13,165 bases of DNA from an uncultured Clostridia bacterium. GTDB lineage: Bacteria; Bacillota; Clostridia; UBA1381. Below, in pieces: positions 1 to 7,226 of this stretch (its first letter is position 1; every line of letters begins with the position of its first letter). The notes under the pieces were generated by a model, which ran no database searches, was not told where the DNA came from, and saw only the letters and a list, made by a program, of their open reading frames with translations. The stretch lies in contig CALXSX010000114.1 of NCBI GenBank assembly GCA_944391265.1, positions 1-13,165 of the forward strand. Direction: 5' to 3'. The position numbers were made by a program, and so were the translations under genes.

Positions 1-69
1 AACTCAATTATACAGCAAAAAGGAGGTTATTGCTATATTTTTATGCAAAAAAAGCAAAAATCTCATAGA

Positions 70-75
70 TATAAT
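70..75 (+). promoter_or_regulatory. Possible -10 box upstream of the SH3/NlpC-P60 gene
   Basis: A perfect TATAAT lies about 77 nt before the first gene's start codon. No good -35 hexamer is found 16-18 nt upstream, where the sequence is A-rich, and there is no TGn extension. It is the best promoter candidate in the first 151 bases, but the call is weak. A real promoter could also lie outside the window. Confidence 0.25.
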
Positions 76-106
76 GATTTTAAAGCAATTTAAAATAAAA
101 AACGGG

Positions 107-121
107 GTGTCAATTTGACAC
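107..121. repeat. 15-bp perfect palindrome (operator or 5'-UTR hairpin)
   Basis: GTGTCAATTTGACAC is a perfect inverted repeat, two 7-bp arms around a central T. It ends 30 nt before the start codon of the SH3/NlpC-P60 gene and 14 nt before its ribosome binding site. As DNA it has the form of a dimeric repressor operator. As RNA it can form a 6-bp stem with a 3-nt loop. No T-tract follows on the + strand. On the - strand a T-rich run follows after about 4 nt, so a weak terminator for an opposing transcript cannot be excluded. The TTGACA in its right arm has no -10 at usual spacing. Confidence 0.4.
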
Positions 122-151
122 TACCAATATTTCGTAGGAGGTATTTTTTAT

Positions 152-1411
152 ATGAAGAATGCGAAGCATACGATTGTCGCTCTGGCGGCGGTCGCTATGA
201 TAAGCACCATGGCAGTCAAGCAGGCATACGACTTCAAGGCGAGCAACAGACTTGCCGCTCTGCTGAGCAACTCAGCAAGCGAACCTGTACTTAGTCAGAA
301 TGTTATAACGATTGACCCCGCAGAAGCGGAGGCGCAGCTTTACGAAACATACACCGAGGAAGAGATAGAATCCATCGTAGAAAAAAAGAGCGAGCTGTCT
401 GACAGCTATGTGCTCCTTTCCTACGGCACACTGAACGTATATGACATGCCTTCCGAAGAAGGCACAGTAACAGACACGCTTGAGGCGAGCGAGCCGGTTA
501 AAATAACAGAATCCACCGACGGCTGGTACAAGGTGGCATACGGTCAGGGGCTTTCCGGATACGTTTCACAAGACAAGATAACAGACAGCAAAGCGGAAGC
601 CGATTACATGGCAATGCACTATGACAATTACAAACGAGGCAAGGTGAAAACCTCAGGCGATAACGTCAATGTAAGGAGCTCGGCATCGCAGAGCGCAGAA
701 ATTGTAGGGCAGCTTCCAAACGGCGCAGACCTTGTTTTGGTTTATGACGACAACGGTTATACCAAAGTTTATTACGGGGCTGATTACGAAGCCGGCTTTG
801 TGGTTTCAACTTCAATAGAGCTGACAAACACATGGATACCGAAAACGGAGGTAGCAGCTGTACAGACGGCAGCGGCGGAAAGAAAGGCGGCTGAGGCTAA
901 AGCGGCGGCAGAAGCGGCAGCCAAGAAAAAGGCTGAAGAGGAAGCCAAGAAGAAAGCGGAGGCGGCGGCAAAGGCTGCTAAATCATCTTCAAAATCGTCC
1001 TCAAGCTCGTCAAAGAGCGGCTCATACACGACTCCCCCGTCAAGCTCAAAGGGGCAGTCGATAGTCAACACCGCAAAGAGATATCTCGGTGTTAGATACG
1101 TATGGGGCGGTACGTCACCTAAGGGTTTTGACTGCTCGGGACTCGTTCAGTACGTATGCAAACAAAACGGCATAAGCGTAAGCAGGACGTCAGCGGCACA
1201 GTTTGGCAACGGCAAAGCTGTCAACAAGAGCGACCTTCAGCCGGGAGACCTCGTATTCTTCGCAAAGAACGGACGTGTTCACCACGTCGGAATCTATATT
1301 GGCAACGGACAGATGATACACGCGCCCCAGACAGGCGACGTCGTAAAAATAGCGTCTATGGAAACAAGCTACTACAGAAACAGCTACGTAGGGGCAAGAC
1401 GCGTATATTAA
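152..1411 (+). CDS. Exported SH3-domain NlpC/P60 peptidoglycan endopeptidase
   Basis: Likely a secreted or membrane-anchored cell-wall hydrolase that cleaves stem-peptide bonds in peptidoglycan. The 419-residue protein starts with Lys residues and a hydrophobic stretch (residues 8-22), a signal peptide or anchor; no clear AxA cleavage site is seen. Two bacterial SH3-like domains follow (about 86-146 and 163-224, the second with NVNVRSSAS). Next come an Ala/Lys/Glu-rich, probably coiled-coil segment (about 235-277) and a Ser-rich linker (278-300). The NlpC/P60 domain fills 301-419 with the expected Cys-His-His triad: Cys328 in GFDCSGLVQY, His378 in HHVGIYIG and His390 in MIHAP. AGGAGG at 136-141 lies 10 nt before the ATG. 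The gene stands alone: a strong terminator follows, and the next operon has its own promoter. The family is certain; the exact bond cut (for example D-Glu/diamino acid) is inferred from the family. Confidence 0.93.
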   Translation: MKNAKHTIVALAAVAMISTMAVKQAYDFKASNRLAALLSNSASEPVLSQNVITIDPAEAEAQLYETYTEEEIESIVEKKSELSDSYVLLSYGTLNVYDMPSEEGTVTDTLEASEPVKITESTDGWYKVAYGQGLSGYVSQDKITDSKAEADYMAMHYDNYKRGKVKTSGDNVNVRSSASQSAEIVGQLPNGADLVLVYDDNGYTKVYYGADYEAGFVVSTSIELTNTWIPKTEVAAVQTAAAERKAAEAKAAAEAAAKKKAEEEAKKKAEAAAKAAKSSSKSSSSSSKSGSYTTPPSSSKGQSIVNTAKRYLGVRYVWGGTSPKGFDCSGLVQYVCKQNGISVSRTSAAQFGNGKAVNKSDLQPGDLVFFAKNGRVHHVGIYIGNGQMIHAPQTGDVVKIASMETSYYRNSYVGARRVY

Positions 1412-1420
1412 ACATTTACG

Positions 1421-1460
1421 GGACTGTAAAAAAATCGTTTTTTACAGTCCTTGTTTTTTT
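1421..1460 (+). terminator. Rho-independent terminator after the NlpC/P60 gene
   Basis: A 13-bp perfect stem (1421-1433 with 1438-1450, outer part GGACTGT/ACAGTCC) closes a 4-nt loop. It is followed by TTGTTTTTTT at 1451-1460. It begins 10 nt after the stop codon and separates this gene from the gltX operon. Confidence 0.93.
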
Positions 1461-1504
1461 ATTGCGAAAAATACGGAAAAAATAAACAAAAATAAAAAAA
1501 AGCA

Positions 1505-1533
1505 TTGATATTAAGCATAAAATTAGGTATAAT
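1505..1533 (+). promoter_or_regulatory. Sigma-A-type promoter of the gltX-glyQS gene run
   Basis: TTGATA (1505-1510) is separated by exactly 17 nt from TATAAT (1528-1533); a second overlapping TATAAT occurs at 1533-1538. Transcription should begin near 1540-1545, giving an untranslated leader of about 60 nt before gltX. This is the only strong promoter seen ahead of the eight genes that follow. Confidence 0.8.
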
Positions 1534-1545
1534 ATAATGAAGTGT

Positions 1546-1591
1546 TGTGCTCTGACGGGCACGCGACTTTTAAAAAGCCGCTTCTCGCGGC
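1546..1591 (+). promoter_or_regulatory. Two small hairpins in the gltX 5' leader
   Basis: The short leader can form GTGC/GCAC (1547-1550 with 1559-1562, plus a U-G pair) and a perfect GCCGC/GCGGC stem with loop TTCTC (1577-1591). The second stem ends 2 nt before the GGAGG that serves gltX, so it could affect ribosome access. No T-box features (stem I, specifier loop, T-box sequence) fit in a leader this short. A regulatory role is inference. Confidence 0.3.
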
Positions 1592-1593
1592 AT

Positions 1594-1598
1594 GGAGG
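1594..1598 (+). promoter_or_regulatory. Ribosome binding site that sets the gltX start
   Basis: GGAGG overlaps an upstream in-frame ATG at 1592 and lies 5 nt before the ATG at 1604. The upstream ATG has no binding site of its own, only the GC-rich hairpin. Initiation is therefore assigned to 1604, which drops four residues. Confidence 0.8.
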
Positions 1599-1603
1599 TA
1601 AAT

Positions 1604-3262
1604 ATGACTGATTTTGAAAAGATGGCGGAGCTTCTGTTCCCCGCGGAGCTTAAGACCCCGGAAGAATACGAAAAAATTTATCCGCCCCGCGACCTGCCGG
1701 AGGGTGCAATAGTTTCACGGTTTGCTCCCAGTCCAACAGGATTTCTCCATATAGGCGGGCTTTTCGCCGCGTTCGTAGCACAGAGGGCGGCAAAATCAAG
1801 CGACGGCGTTTTTTATCTGAGGATAGAGGATACTGACAAAAAGCGCGAGGTTGAAAACGGAGTAACCGGCATAGTGAACGGTCTTCGCAGTTTTGGCATA
1901 GAAGCAGATGAGGGCGTGATTTCCGAAACGGAGGAGACAGGCAAATACGGCCCGTACACGCAGAGCAGCCGCGCCGATATATACAGAGCGTACGCGAAAA
2001 GCCTTGTGATAAAGGGGCTTGCTTATCCATGCTTTATGACGGAGGACGAGCTTTCGGATATTCGCAGAAAGCAGGAAGCGGAAAAGAAAAATCCCGGCTG
2101 CTACGGTGAGTATGCAAAGTACAGAAATATTACCTTTGAGGAAGCGAAAAAAAGGATAGACAGCGGCGAGGAGTATGTGCTGAGGCTTAAATCTCCCGGC
2201 AGCGAGGAAAACAAGATACATTTTACTGACGGCATAAAAGGCGAAATAGAGATGCCGGAGAACATACAGGACGTTGTAATACTTAAAAGCGACGGGATAC
2301 CGACATATCACTTTGCGCACGCGGTTGACGATCACCTGATGAGGACGACAGACGTTATAAGGGGCGATGAGTGGATTTCATCTGTACCGATACATCTTCA
2401 GTTTTTTGACGTGCTCGGCTTTAAAGCGCCGAGGTACTCGCATATATCTCCTATAATGAAGGAGGAGGACGGCGGAAAAAGGAAGCTTTCAAAGAGAAAG
2501 GACCCCGAAGCGGCAGTATCATACTATTCAAAGGTGGGATTCCCGAAGGGAGCGGTAATTGAATACCTTCTCACCATTGCAAATTCCAACTACGAAGAGT
2601 GGCGGGAGTCAAACCCGAAAACTCCGAATGAGGAGTTCAGCTTCTCACTTTCAAAAATGAGCAAGGCGGGCGCGCTTTTTGACCTTGTAAAGCTAAGTGA
2701 TATAAGCAAAAACTATATATCAACGCTTACGCGTGAGCAGGTTACGGACGAGGTGCTGGAATGGAGCCGGGATAACGCGCCGGAATTTTTCAGCGTAATA
2801 TCAAAGGACATCGACTACACAAGATCTGTTTTCGGAATAGAGCGAAACGAAATAAAGCCGAGGAAAGAGCTTGTAAAATGGGACGAGGCCCCGCATTATG
2901 CGGAGTATTTCTACAACGAGCTTTGGGACAGAAGCCGTGATTTTGACGGCATTTTGCCCAAGGAGGATATGATTGAGATACTTACGGAATACAAAAAAAT
3001 ATACAGCAAAAGCGAAACGGCCGAAGAATGGTTCCCGAAAATAAGGGAGATGAGCGTGGCTCTCGGCTACGCAAAGGCGCCTAAAGTCTACAAAAAAAAT
3101 CCGGAGCTTTACAAAGGCCATGTAGGAGACGTCAGCTCTGTAATAAGGGTAGCGGTAACGGGAAGAAGGAATTCTCCCGACCTGTACGAGATAATGCAGG
3201 TGCTCGGCTACAATGAGGTCATGAGAAGAGTTGACGAAAGCATAGAATTATTAAGCAAATAA
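1604..3262 (+). CDS. gltX: Glutamyl-tRNA synthetase (class I)
   Basis: Charges tRNA-Glu with glutamate in the cytoplasm using ATP. The 552-residue protein shows the class I signatures. The HIGH-type motif is HIGG at residues 49-52, within FAPSPTGFLHIGG. The IEDTD segment at 74-78 is typical of Glu/Gln enzymes. The KMSKS-type motif is KLSKR at 294-298. It is longer than the common 470-490-residue GluRS and matches, from memory, the long clostridial form that begins with an extension ending in LPEGAIVSRFAPSPTG. The C-terminal third (about 370-552) should be the helical anticodon-binding part. The downstream glnS begins 16 nt after the stop. Because a separate GlnRS is present, this enzyme is probably discriminating, that is, it does not misacylate tRNA-Gln; this is inference. 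It is first in the operon. Confidence 0.95.
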   Translation: MTDFEKMAELLFPAELKTPEEYEKIYPPRDLPEGAIVSRFAPSPTGFLHIGGLFAAFVAQRAAKSSDGVFYLRIEDTDKKREVENGVTGIVNGLRSFGIEADEGVISETEETGKYGPYTQSSRADIYRAYAKSLVIKGLAYPCFMTEDELSDIRRKQEAEKKNPGCYGEYAKYRNITFEEAKKRIDSGEEYVLRLKSPGSEENKIHFTDGIKGEIEMPENIQDVVILKSDGIPTYHFAHAVDDHLMRTTDVIRGDEWISSVPIHLQFFDVLGFKAPRYSHISPIMKEEDGGKRKLSKRKDPEAAVSYYSKVGFPKGAVIEYLLTIANSNYEEWRESNPKTPNEEFSFSLSKMSKAGALFDLVKLSDISKNYISTLTREQVTDEVLEWSRDNAPEFFSVISKDIDYTRSVFGIERNEIKPRKELVKWDEAPHYAEYFYNELWDRSRDFDGILPKEDMIEILTEYKKIYSKSETAEEWFPKIREMSVALGYAKAPKVYKKNPELYKGHVGDVSSVIRVAVTGRRNSPDLYEIMQVLGYNEVMRRVDESIELLSK

Positions 3263-3278
3263 CGGGAGGATAACTTCA

Positions 3279-4949
3279 GTGGAAGATAACAGTACTAATT
3301 TTATTCATGAAGCGATAAACAAGGACATTGCGGACAAGGTTTACGACAGGGTACAGACGAGGTTTCCTCCTGAGCCTAACGGGTATTTGCATATAGGTCA
3401 CGTTAAAGCGATATGCATTGATTTTGGAACAGCTGAAAAGTACGGCGGGAAATGCAACCTCCGTTTTGACGACACCAACCCCACAAAAGAGGATACGGAG
3501 TACGTTGACGCTATCATGGAGGACATCAAGTGGCTCGGCTTTAAATGGGACAAGGTGTTTTACGCGTCCGACTACTTTGACGAGCTGTACAAATGCGCTA
3601 TAAAGCTCATTGAGATGGGCAAAGCATACGTATGCGACCTCACGGCGGACGAGATAAGGCAGTACAGGGGCACGCTTACCGAGCCGGGTAAGGAAAGCCC
3701 TTACAGAAACAGAAGCGTCGAAGAAAACCTTGATTTGTTCAGGAGAATGACTGATGGCGAGTTTGAGGACGGCTCCAAGGTTCTGAGAGCAAAGATAGAT
3801 ATGTCATCGCCGAACCTTAACATGAGAGACCCTGTAATCTACAGGATACTCCGTGCAAAGCATCACCGCACCGGTAATAAATGGATAGTTTATCCAATGT
3901 ACGACTTTGCGCACCCCATTTCAGATACGCTCGAGGGCGTAACGCACTCACTTTGCTCCCTTGAATTTGAGGACCACAGACCTCTGTATGACTGGTTTTT
4001 AAAGGAGCTCGGATTTGAACATCCGTCAAGGCAGATAGAGTTTGCGAGGCTGAACCTTAACTACACGCTTACAAGCAAGAGAAAATGTATGCGGCTTGTT
4101 AAGGATCATGTAGTTTCCGGATGGGACGATCCAAGAATGTCGACTGTTTGCGCAATGAGAAGGCGCGGATATACAAAAGAGGCGCTGAGGGACTTCTGTG
4201 ATAGGATAGGCGTTGCAAAGGCGAACAGCGTAGTGGACATAAATCTGCTTGAGCACTGCGTCAGAGAAGACCTTAACAAAAAAGCGCCGAGGGCTATGGC
4301 AGTTCTCCGCCCGGTTAAGCTGGTTATAGACAACTATCCGGAAGACAAAACGGAGGAGATTACGGTTGAGGTAAACCCCGAGGACGAGAAAGCAGGAACA
4401 CGTACGGTAATGTTTTCAAAGAATTTGTATGTGGAAGCAGACGACTTCATGGAAAATCCGCCGAAAAAATACTACAGGCTTGCGGTCGGAAATGAGGTAA
4501 GACTTAAGGGTGCGTACTATGTCACCTGCACAGGAGCCGAAAAGGATAAGGACGGCAATGTGACGGTTATTCACTGCACGTACGATCCCGAATCGCGCGG
4601 CGGTCAGACATCGGACGGCAGAAAGGTACGCGGCACTATACACTGGGTCAGCGAAAACAGTTGCTTTGACGCTGAGGTGCGCCTTTATGACAGGCTGTTC
4701 ACTGTTGAAAACCCGTCAGATGAAGAGACAAACGGAGACTTTACAAAAAATCTTAACCCCAACTCCATTGAGGTTCTTACCGGCTGCAAGATTGAAAAAA
4801 ATCTTGAAAAAGCAAAGACGGGCGATACGTTCCAGTTCATGCGCCAGGGATATTTCTGCGTTGACAAAGACAGCACAGCAGAAAACATGGTGTTTAACAG
4901 AACCGTTGCCCTGAAGGACTCATGGGGAAAAATTGCCGCTAAAGGCTGA
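3279..4949 (+). CDS. glnS: Glutaminyl-tRNA synthetase (class I)
   Basis: Directly attaches glutamine to tRNA-Gln. The 556-residue protein has the GlnRS pattern: PPEPNGYLHIGH (HIGH at 38-41), the LRFDDTNP segment at 61-68, a KMSKS-type LTSKRK at 264-269, and GWDDPRM at 281-287, which in GlnRS/eukaryotic-type GluRS follows this motif. The C-terminal half (from about 340) contains the two beta-barrel anticodon-binding domains of the GlnRS family. E. coli GlnRS is of similar length (about 554). The start is GTG at 3279 with GGGAGG at 3264-3269, 9 nt upstream. Many Firmicutes lack GlnRS and make Gln-tRNA through GatCAB amidation, so its presence beside gltX is informative. Function is confident; a horizontal origin of the gene is family knowledge, not shown here. 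Confidence 0.95.
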   Translation: MEDNSTNFIHEAINKDIADKVYDRVQTRFPPEPNGYLHIGHVKAICIDFGTAEKYGGKCNLRFDDTNPTKEDTEYVDAIMEDIKWLGFKWDKVFYASDYFDELYKCAIKLIEMGKAYVCDLTADEIRQYRGTLTEPGKESPYRNRSVEENLDLFRRMTDGEFEDGSKVLRAKIDMSSPNLNMRDPVIYRILRAKHHRTGNKWIVYPMYDFAHPISDTLEGVTHSLCSLEFEDHRPLYDWFLKELGFEHPSRQIEFARLNLNYTLTSKRKCMRLVKDHVVSGWDDPRMSTVCAMRRRGYTKEALRDFCDRIGVAKANSVVDINLLEHCVREDLNKKAPRAMAVLRPVKLVIDNYPEDKTEEITVEVNPEDEKAGTRTVMFSKNLYVEADDFMENPPKKYYRLAVGNEVRLKGAYYVTCTGAEKDKDGNVTVIHCTYDPESRGGQTSDGRKVRGTIHWVSENSCFDAEVRLYDRLFTVENPSDEETNGDFTKNLNPNSIEVLTGCKIEKNLEKAKTGDTFQFMRQGYFCVDKDSTAENMVFNRTVALKDSWGKIAAKG

Positions 4950-4970
4950 AATATAGGAAGGTAATTTTAA

Positions 4971-6164
4971 ATGGACTACGAAAAATATTTATCTGCCAGA
5001 GTAAAAACACTTAAGGCGTCAGCCATACGTGAGATGTTCAAGCTCATGGCTGACCCGGAAATAATCTCACTTGCCGGCGGCTCTCCCGACCCGTCGCTTT
5101 TCCCTGCAAAGGAGCTTGCACAAATAGCGCAGGAAATACTTACTGAAAACCCCGTCTGCGCGCTCCAGTACGGAACGACTGACGGATACGCCCCGTTCAA
5201 GGAGGTGGCAACGGGTCGCGCGGCAAAAGTAGGCTGTGTTGCCGAGGGAGATAAAATAATCATCACAACAGGAGAGCAGCAGGCTATTGACCTTGCTCTT
5301 AAATCGTTTGTAAACGACGGCGAGAATGTTGCCGTAGAGGAACCGAGTTTCGTCGGTACGCTCAATTCCATACGCGCGCATAACGGAAAATTAGTGCCGG
5401 TGCCGATGGATTCGGACGGAATGAATCTGGAGAAGTTTGAGGAGATTTTAAATGGAACAAAAATAAAAATGCTCTATACTATACCGACATTCCAGAACCC
5501 GTCCGGCATCACCATGAGCGCAGAAAAAAGAAAGAAGCTTATCGATCTTGCTGAAAAATACGATTTCCTCATAATAGAGGACAATCCGTACGGAGATCTT
5601 CGCTTTGCCGGCGAGGACGTTCCCCCGGTAAAGTCATTTGACAAAATGGGCAGGGTTTTCTATTGCAGCTCATTTTCAAAGATACTGTCGCCGGGAATGA
5701 GACTCGGCTACATAGTAGCTCCAGCTGACGTTATAGACAGGATAGAGATAGCCAAACAGGCAAACGACGTTCACACGCCTGTTTTGACGCAGATGATGGC
5801 GGCGGAATACGTAAAAAGGTACGATATAGAAGCAAATATAGCTAAAGCGAGAGAGATTTACGGGAGAAAATGCTCCTTCATGCTTTCATGCATGGAAAAG
5901 TATTTCCCTGACGGCGTGACATGGACAACGCCGGAGGGCGGACTGTTCATCTGGTGTACGGCGCCGGCGGGAACAGACATTCAGGCAGTGCTTATGGAAG
6001 CGATTAAAAACAAGGTTGCGTTCGTCGCAGGAAACAGCTTTATGGTCGACCAAGACAAGCCATGCAGCTCGTTCAGGCTGAACTACTCTACAATGCCGGA
6101 GGAGAAAATCGAAAAAGGAATAAAGGCTCTCGGAGAGTCTCTTTCAAAATTTGTAAAGCAGTAA
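4971..6164 (+). CDS. PLP-dependent class I/II aminotransferase
   Basis: A fold-type I, pyridoxal-phosphate aminotransferase of 397 residues, most like the 2-aminoadipate/aromatic/branched-chain group (LysN-like). Visible features are SLAGGSPDPSLFP near residues 33-45, where this subgroup binds substrate; Asn176 in NPSG; Asp204 and Tyr207 in EDNPYG, which contact the PLP ring; the Schiff-base Lys237 in SSFSKILSPGMRLGY; and Arg369 in FRLNYS, expected to bind the substrate carboxylate. AGGAAGG at 4955-4961 precedes the ATG by 9 nt. No GntR DNA-binding domain is fused, so it is an enzyme and not a MocR-type regulator. It lies between glnS and trpS with gaps of 21 nt on each side and no terminator. 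The exact substrate cannot be read from the sequence. Confidence 0.88.
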   Translation: MDYEKYLSARVKTLKASAIREMFKLMADPEIISLAGGSPDPSLFPAKELAQIAQEILTENPVCALQYGTTDGYAPFKEVATGRAAKVGCVAEGDKIIITTGEQQAIDLALKSFVNDGENVAVEEPSFVGTLNSIRAHNGKLVPVPMDSDGMNLEKFEEILNGTKIKMLYTIPTFQNPSGITMSAEKRKKLIDLAEKYDFLIIEDNPYGDLRFAGEDVPPVKSFDKMGRVFYCSSFSKILSPGMRLGYIVAPADVIDRIEIAKQANDVHTPVLTQMMAAEYVKRYDIEANIAKAREIYGRKCSFMLSCMEKYFPDGVTWTTPEGGLFIWCTAPAGTDIQAVLMEAIKNKVAFVAGNSFMVDQDKPCSSFRLNYSTMPEEKIEKGIKALGESLSKFVKQ

Positions 6165-6177
6165 TTGTATCTGCTTT

Positions 6178-6184
6178 GAAAGGA
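6178..6184 (+). promoter_or_regulatory. Ribosome binding site that sets the trpS start
   Basis: GAAAGGA lies 1 nt before an in-frame ATG at 6186, too close to serve it, and 10 nt before the ATG at 6195. The second ATG is preferred. The resulting protein, 334 residues, equals the usual bacterial TrpRS length. Confidence 0.65.
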
Positions 6185-6194
6185 TATGGATGAT

Positions 6195-7199
6195 ATGAAT
6201 GAAAAGCTAAGGATTTTCAGCGGTGCACAGCCGTCCGGAACGATAACTCTCGGAAACTACCTCGGGGCTATAAAAAGCTGGGTGGATCTTCAAAACGATT
6301 ACGAGTGCCTTTACGCCGTAATGGATATGCATTCGATAACAGTAAGACAAAACCCCGCGGAGCTCCGTAAAAGAACGCTTGACCTTTTGAAGATGTACAT
6401 TGCGTGCGGCATAGACCCTGAAAAAAATATTATTTTTGTACAGTCGCACGTACCGTCCCATGCTCAGCTCGGCTGGGTGCTCGACTGCTACACCTACATG
6501 GGTGAGCTGTCGCGCATGACACAGTTCAAGGACAAGTCAAAAAGCCATGCCGACAACATCAACGCAGGACTTTTTACGTATCCTGTGCTTATGGCTGCCG
6601 ACATTCTGCTCTACGGCGCGGATCTCGTTCCTGTAGGCAAGGATCAGATGCAGCACATAGAGATATGCCGTGATATAGCAACGCGGTTTAACGGCATATA
6701 CGGCGATGTGTTCAAGATACCGGATGGATTTATGCCGAAGGCGGGAGCAAAGGTTATGAGTCTTCAGGAGCCTTCCAAAAAGATGTCCAAATCCGACCCA
6801 AACCCGAAGGGCTACATCTCTATGTTAGACGAGCCTAACGTAATCGCGAAAAAGATAAAAAGCGCTGTTACGGACAGCGAAGGCGTTGTGGAATACCGCG
6901 AAGGCGACGAGACAAAGGCAGGGATAAACAACCTCATGACGATATACTCCGCCATGACGGGAAGTTCCATGGACTCCATCACGTCTGAGTTTTCAGGGCA
7001 CGGCTATGGTGACTTCAAGAGCGCTGTTGCCGAAGCGGTGGTAGAACACATAAGGCCTATACGCGAAGAGTACGACAGGCTTTCGTCAGACAAGGCGTAC
7101 CTTGAACAAATTTATAAAGCCGGCGCTGAAAAGGCTGAGGCAATAGCCTGGAAAACAGTTCGCACGGTTTACAAAAAAATAGGCTTTCTCGCCCGCTGA
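6195..7199 (+). CDS. trpS: Tryptophanyl-tRNA synthetase (class I)
   Basis: Charges tRNA-Trp with tryptophan. The 334-residue protein starts with the TrpRS hallmark FSGAQPSGTITLGNYLGA; the HIGH-type motif is TLGN at residues 18-21. The tryptophan-pocket region MAADILLYGADLVPVGKDQ lies at 133-151, and a canonical KMSKS at 196-200 is followed by DPN. The length is standard and the protein looks intact. It belongs to the gltX run: 30 nt separate its start from the aminotransferase stop, and the tagO-like gene begins 27 nt after its stop. The short upstream gap rules out the T-box leader often found before Firmicute trpS genes. Expression therefore seems to come from upstream read-through. Confidence 0.95.
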   Translation: MNEKLRIFSGAQPSGTITLGNYLGAIKSWVDLQNDYECLYAVMDMHSITVRQNPAELRKRTLDLLKMYIACGIDPEKNIIFVQSHVPSHAQLGWVLDCYTYMGELSRMTQFKDKSKSHADNINAGLFTYPVLMAADILLYGADLVPVGKDQMQHIEICRDIATRFNGIYGDVFKIPDGFMPKAGAKVMSLQEPSKKMSKSDPNPKGYISMLDEPNVIAKKIKSAVTDSEGVVEYREGDETKAGINNLMTIYSAMTGSSMDSITSEFSGHGYGDFKSAVAEAVVEHIRPIREEYDRLSSDKAYLEQIYKAGAEKAEAIAWKTVRTVYKKIGFLAR

Positions 7200-7226
7200 T
7201 GCTACGGAAAGAGAGGTTCTTCAAAA

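Noticed and set aside
43..90. Short ORF (ATG at 43, 15 codons plus stop) following AGGAGG at 21-26
   Set aside because: The binding site is 16 nt from the ATG, which is too far. The peptide is Lys/Gln-rich and low in complexity, and nothing supports expression. A TTG at 30-32 next to the binding site gives only 12 residues.
784..1071. 95-residue ORF on the - strand inside the NlpC/P60 gene
   Set aside because: It is the mirror of the Ala/Lys/Glu and Ser-rich coding region, giving low-complexity Ala/Phe/Ser. It has no independent support.
1412..1603. T-box leader before gltX
   Set aside because: After the terminator and the promoter only about 60 nt of leader remain, far too short for a T-box, and no T-box sequence was seen.
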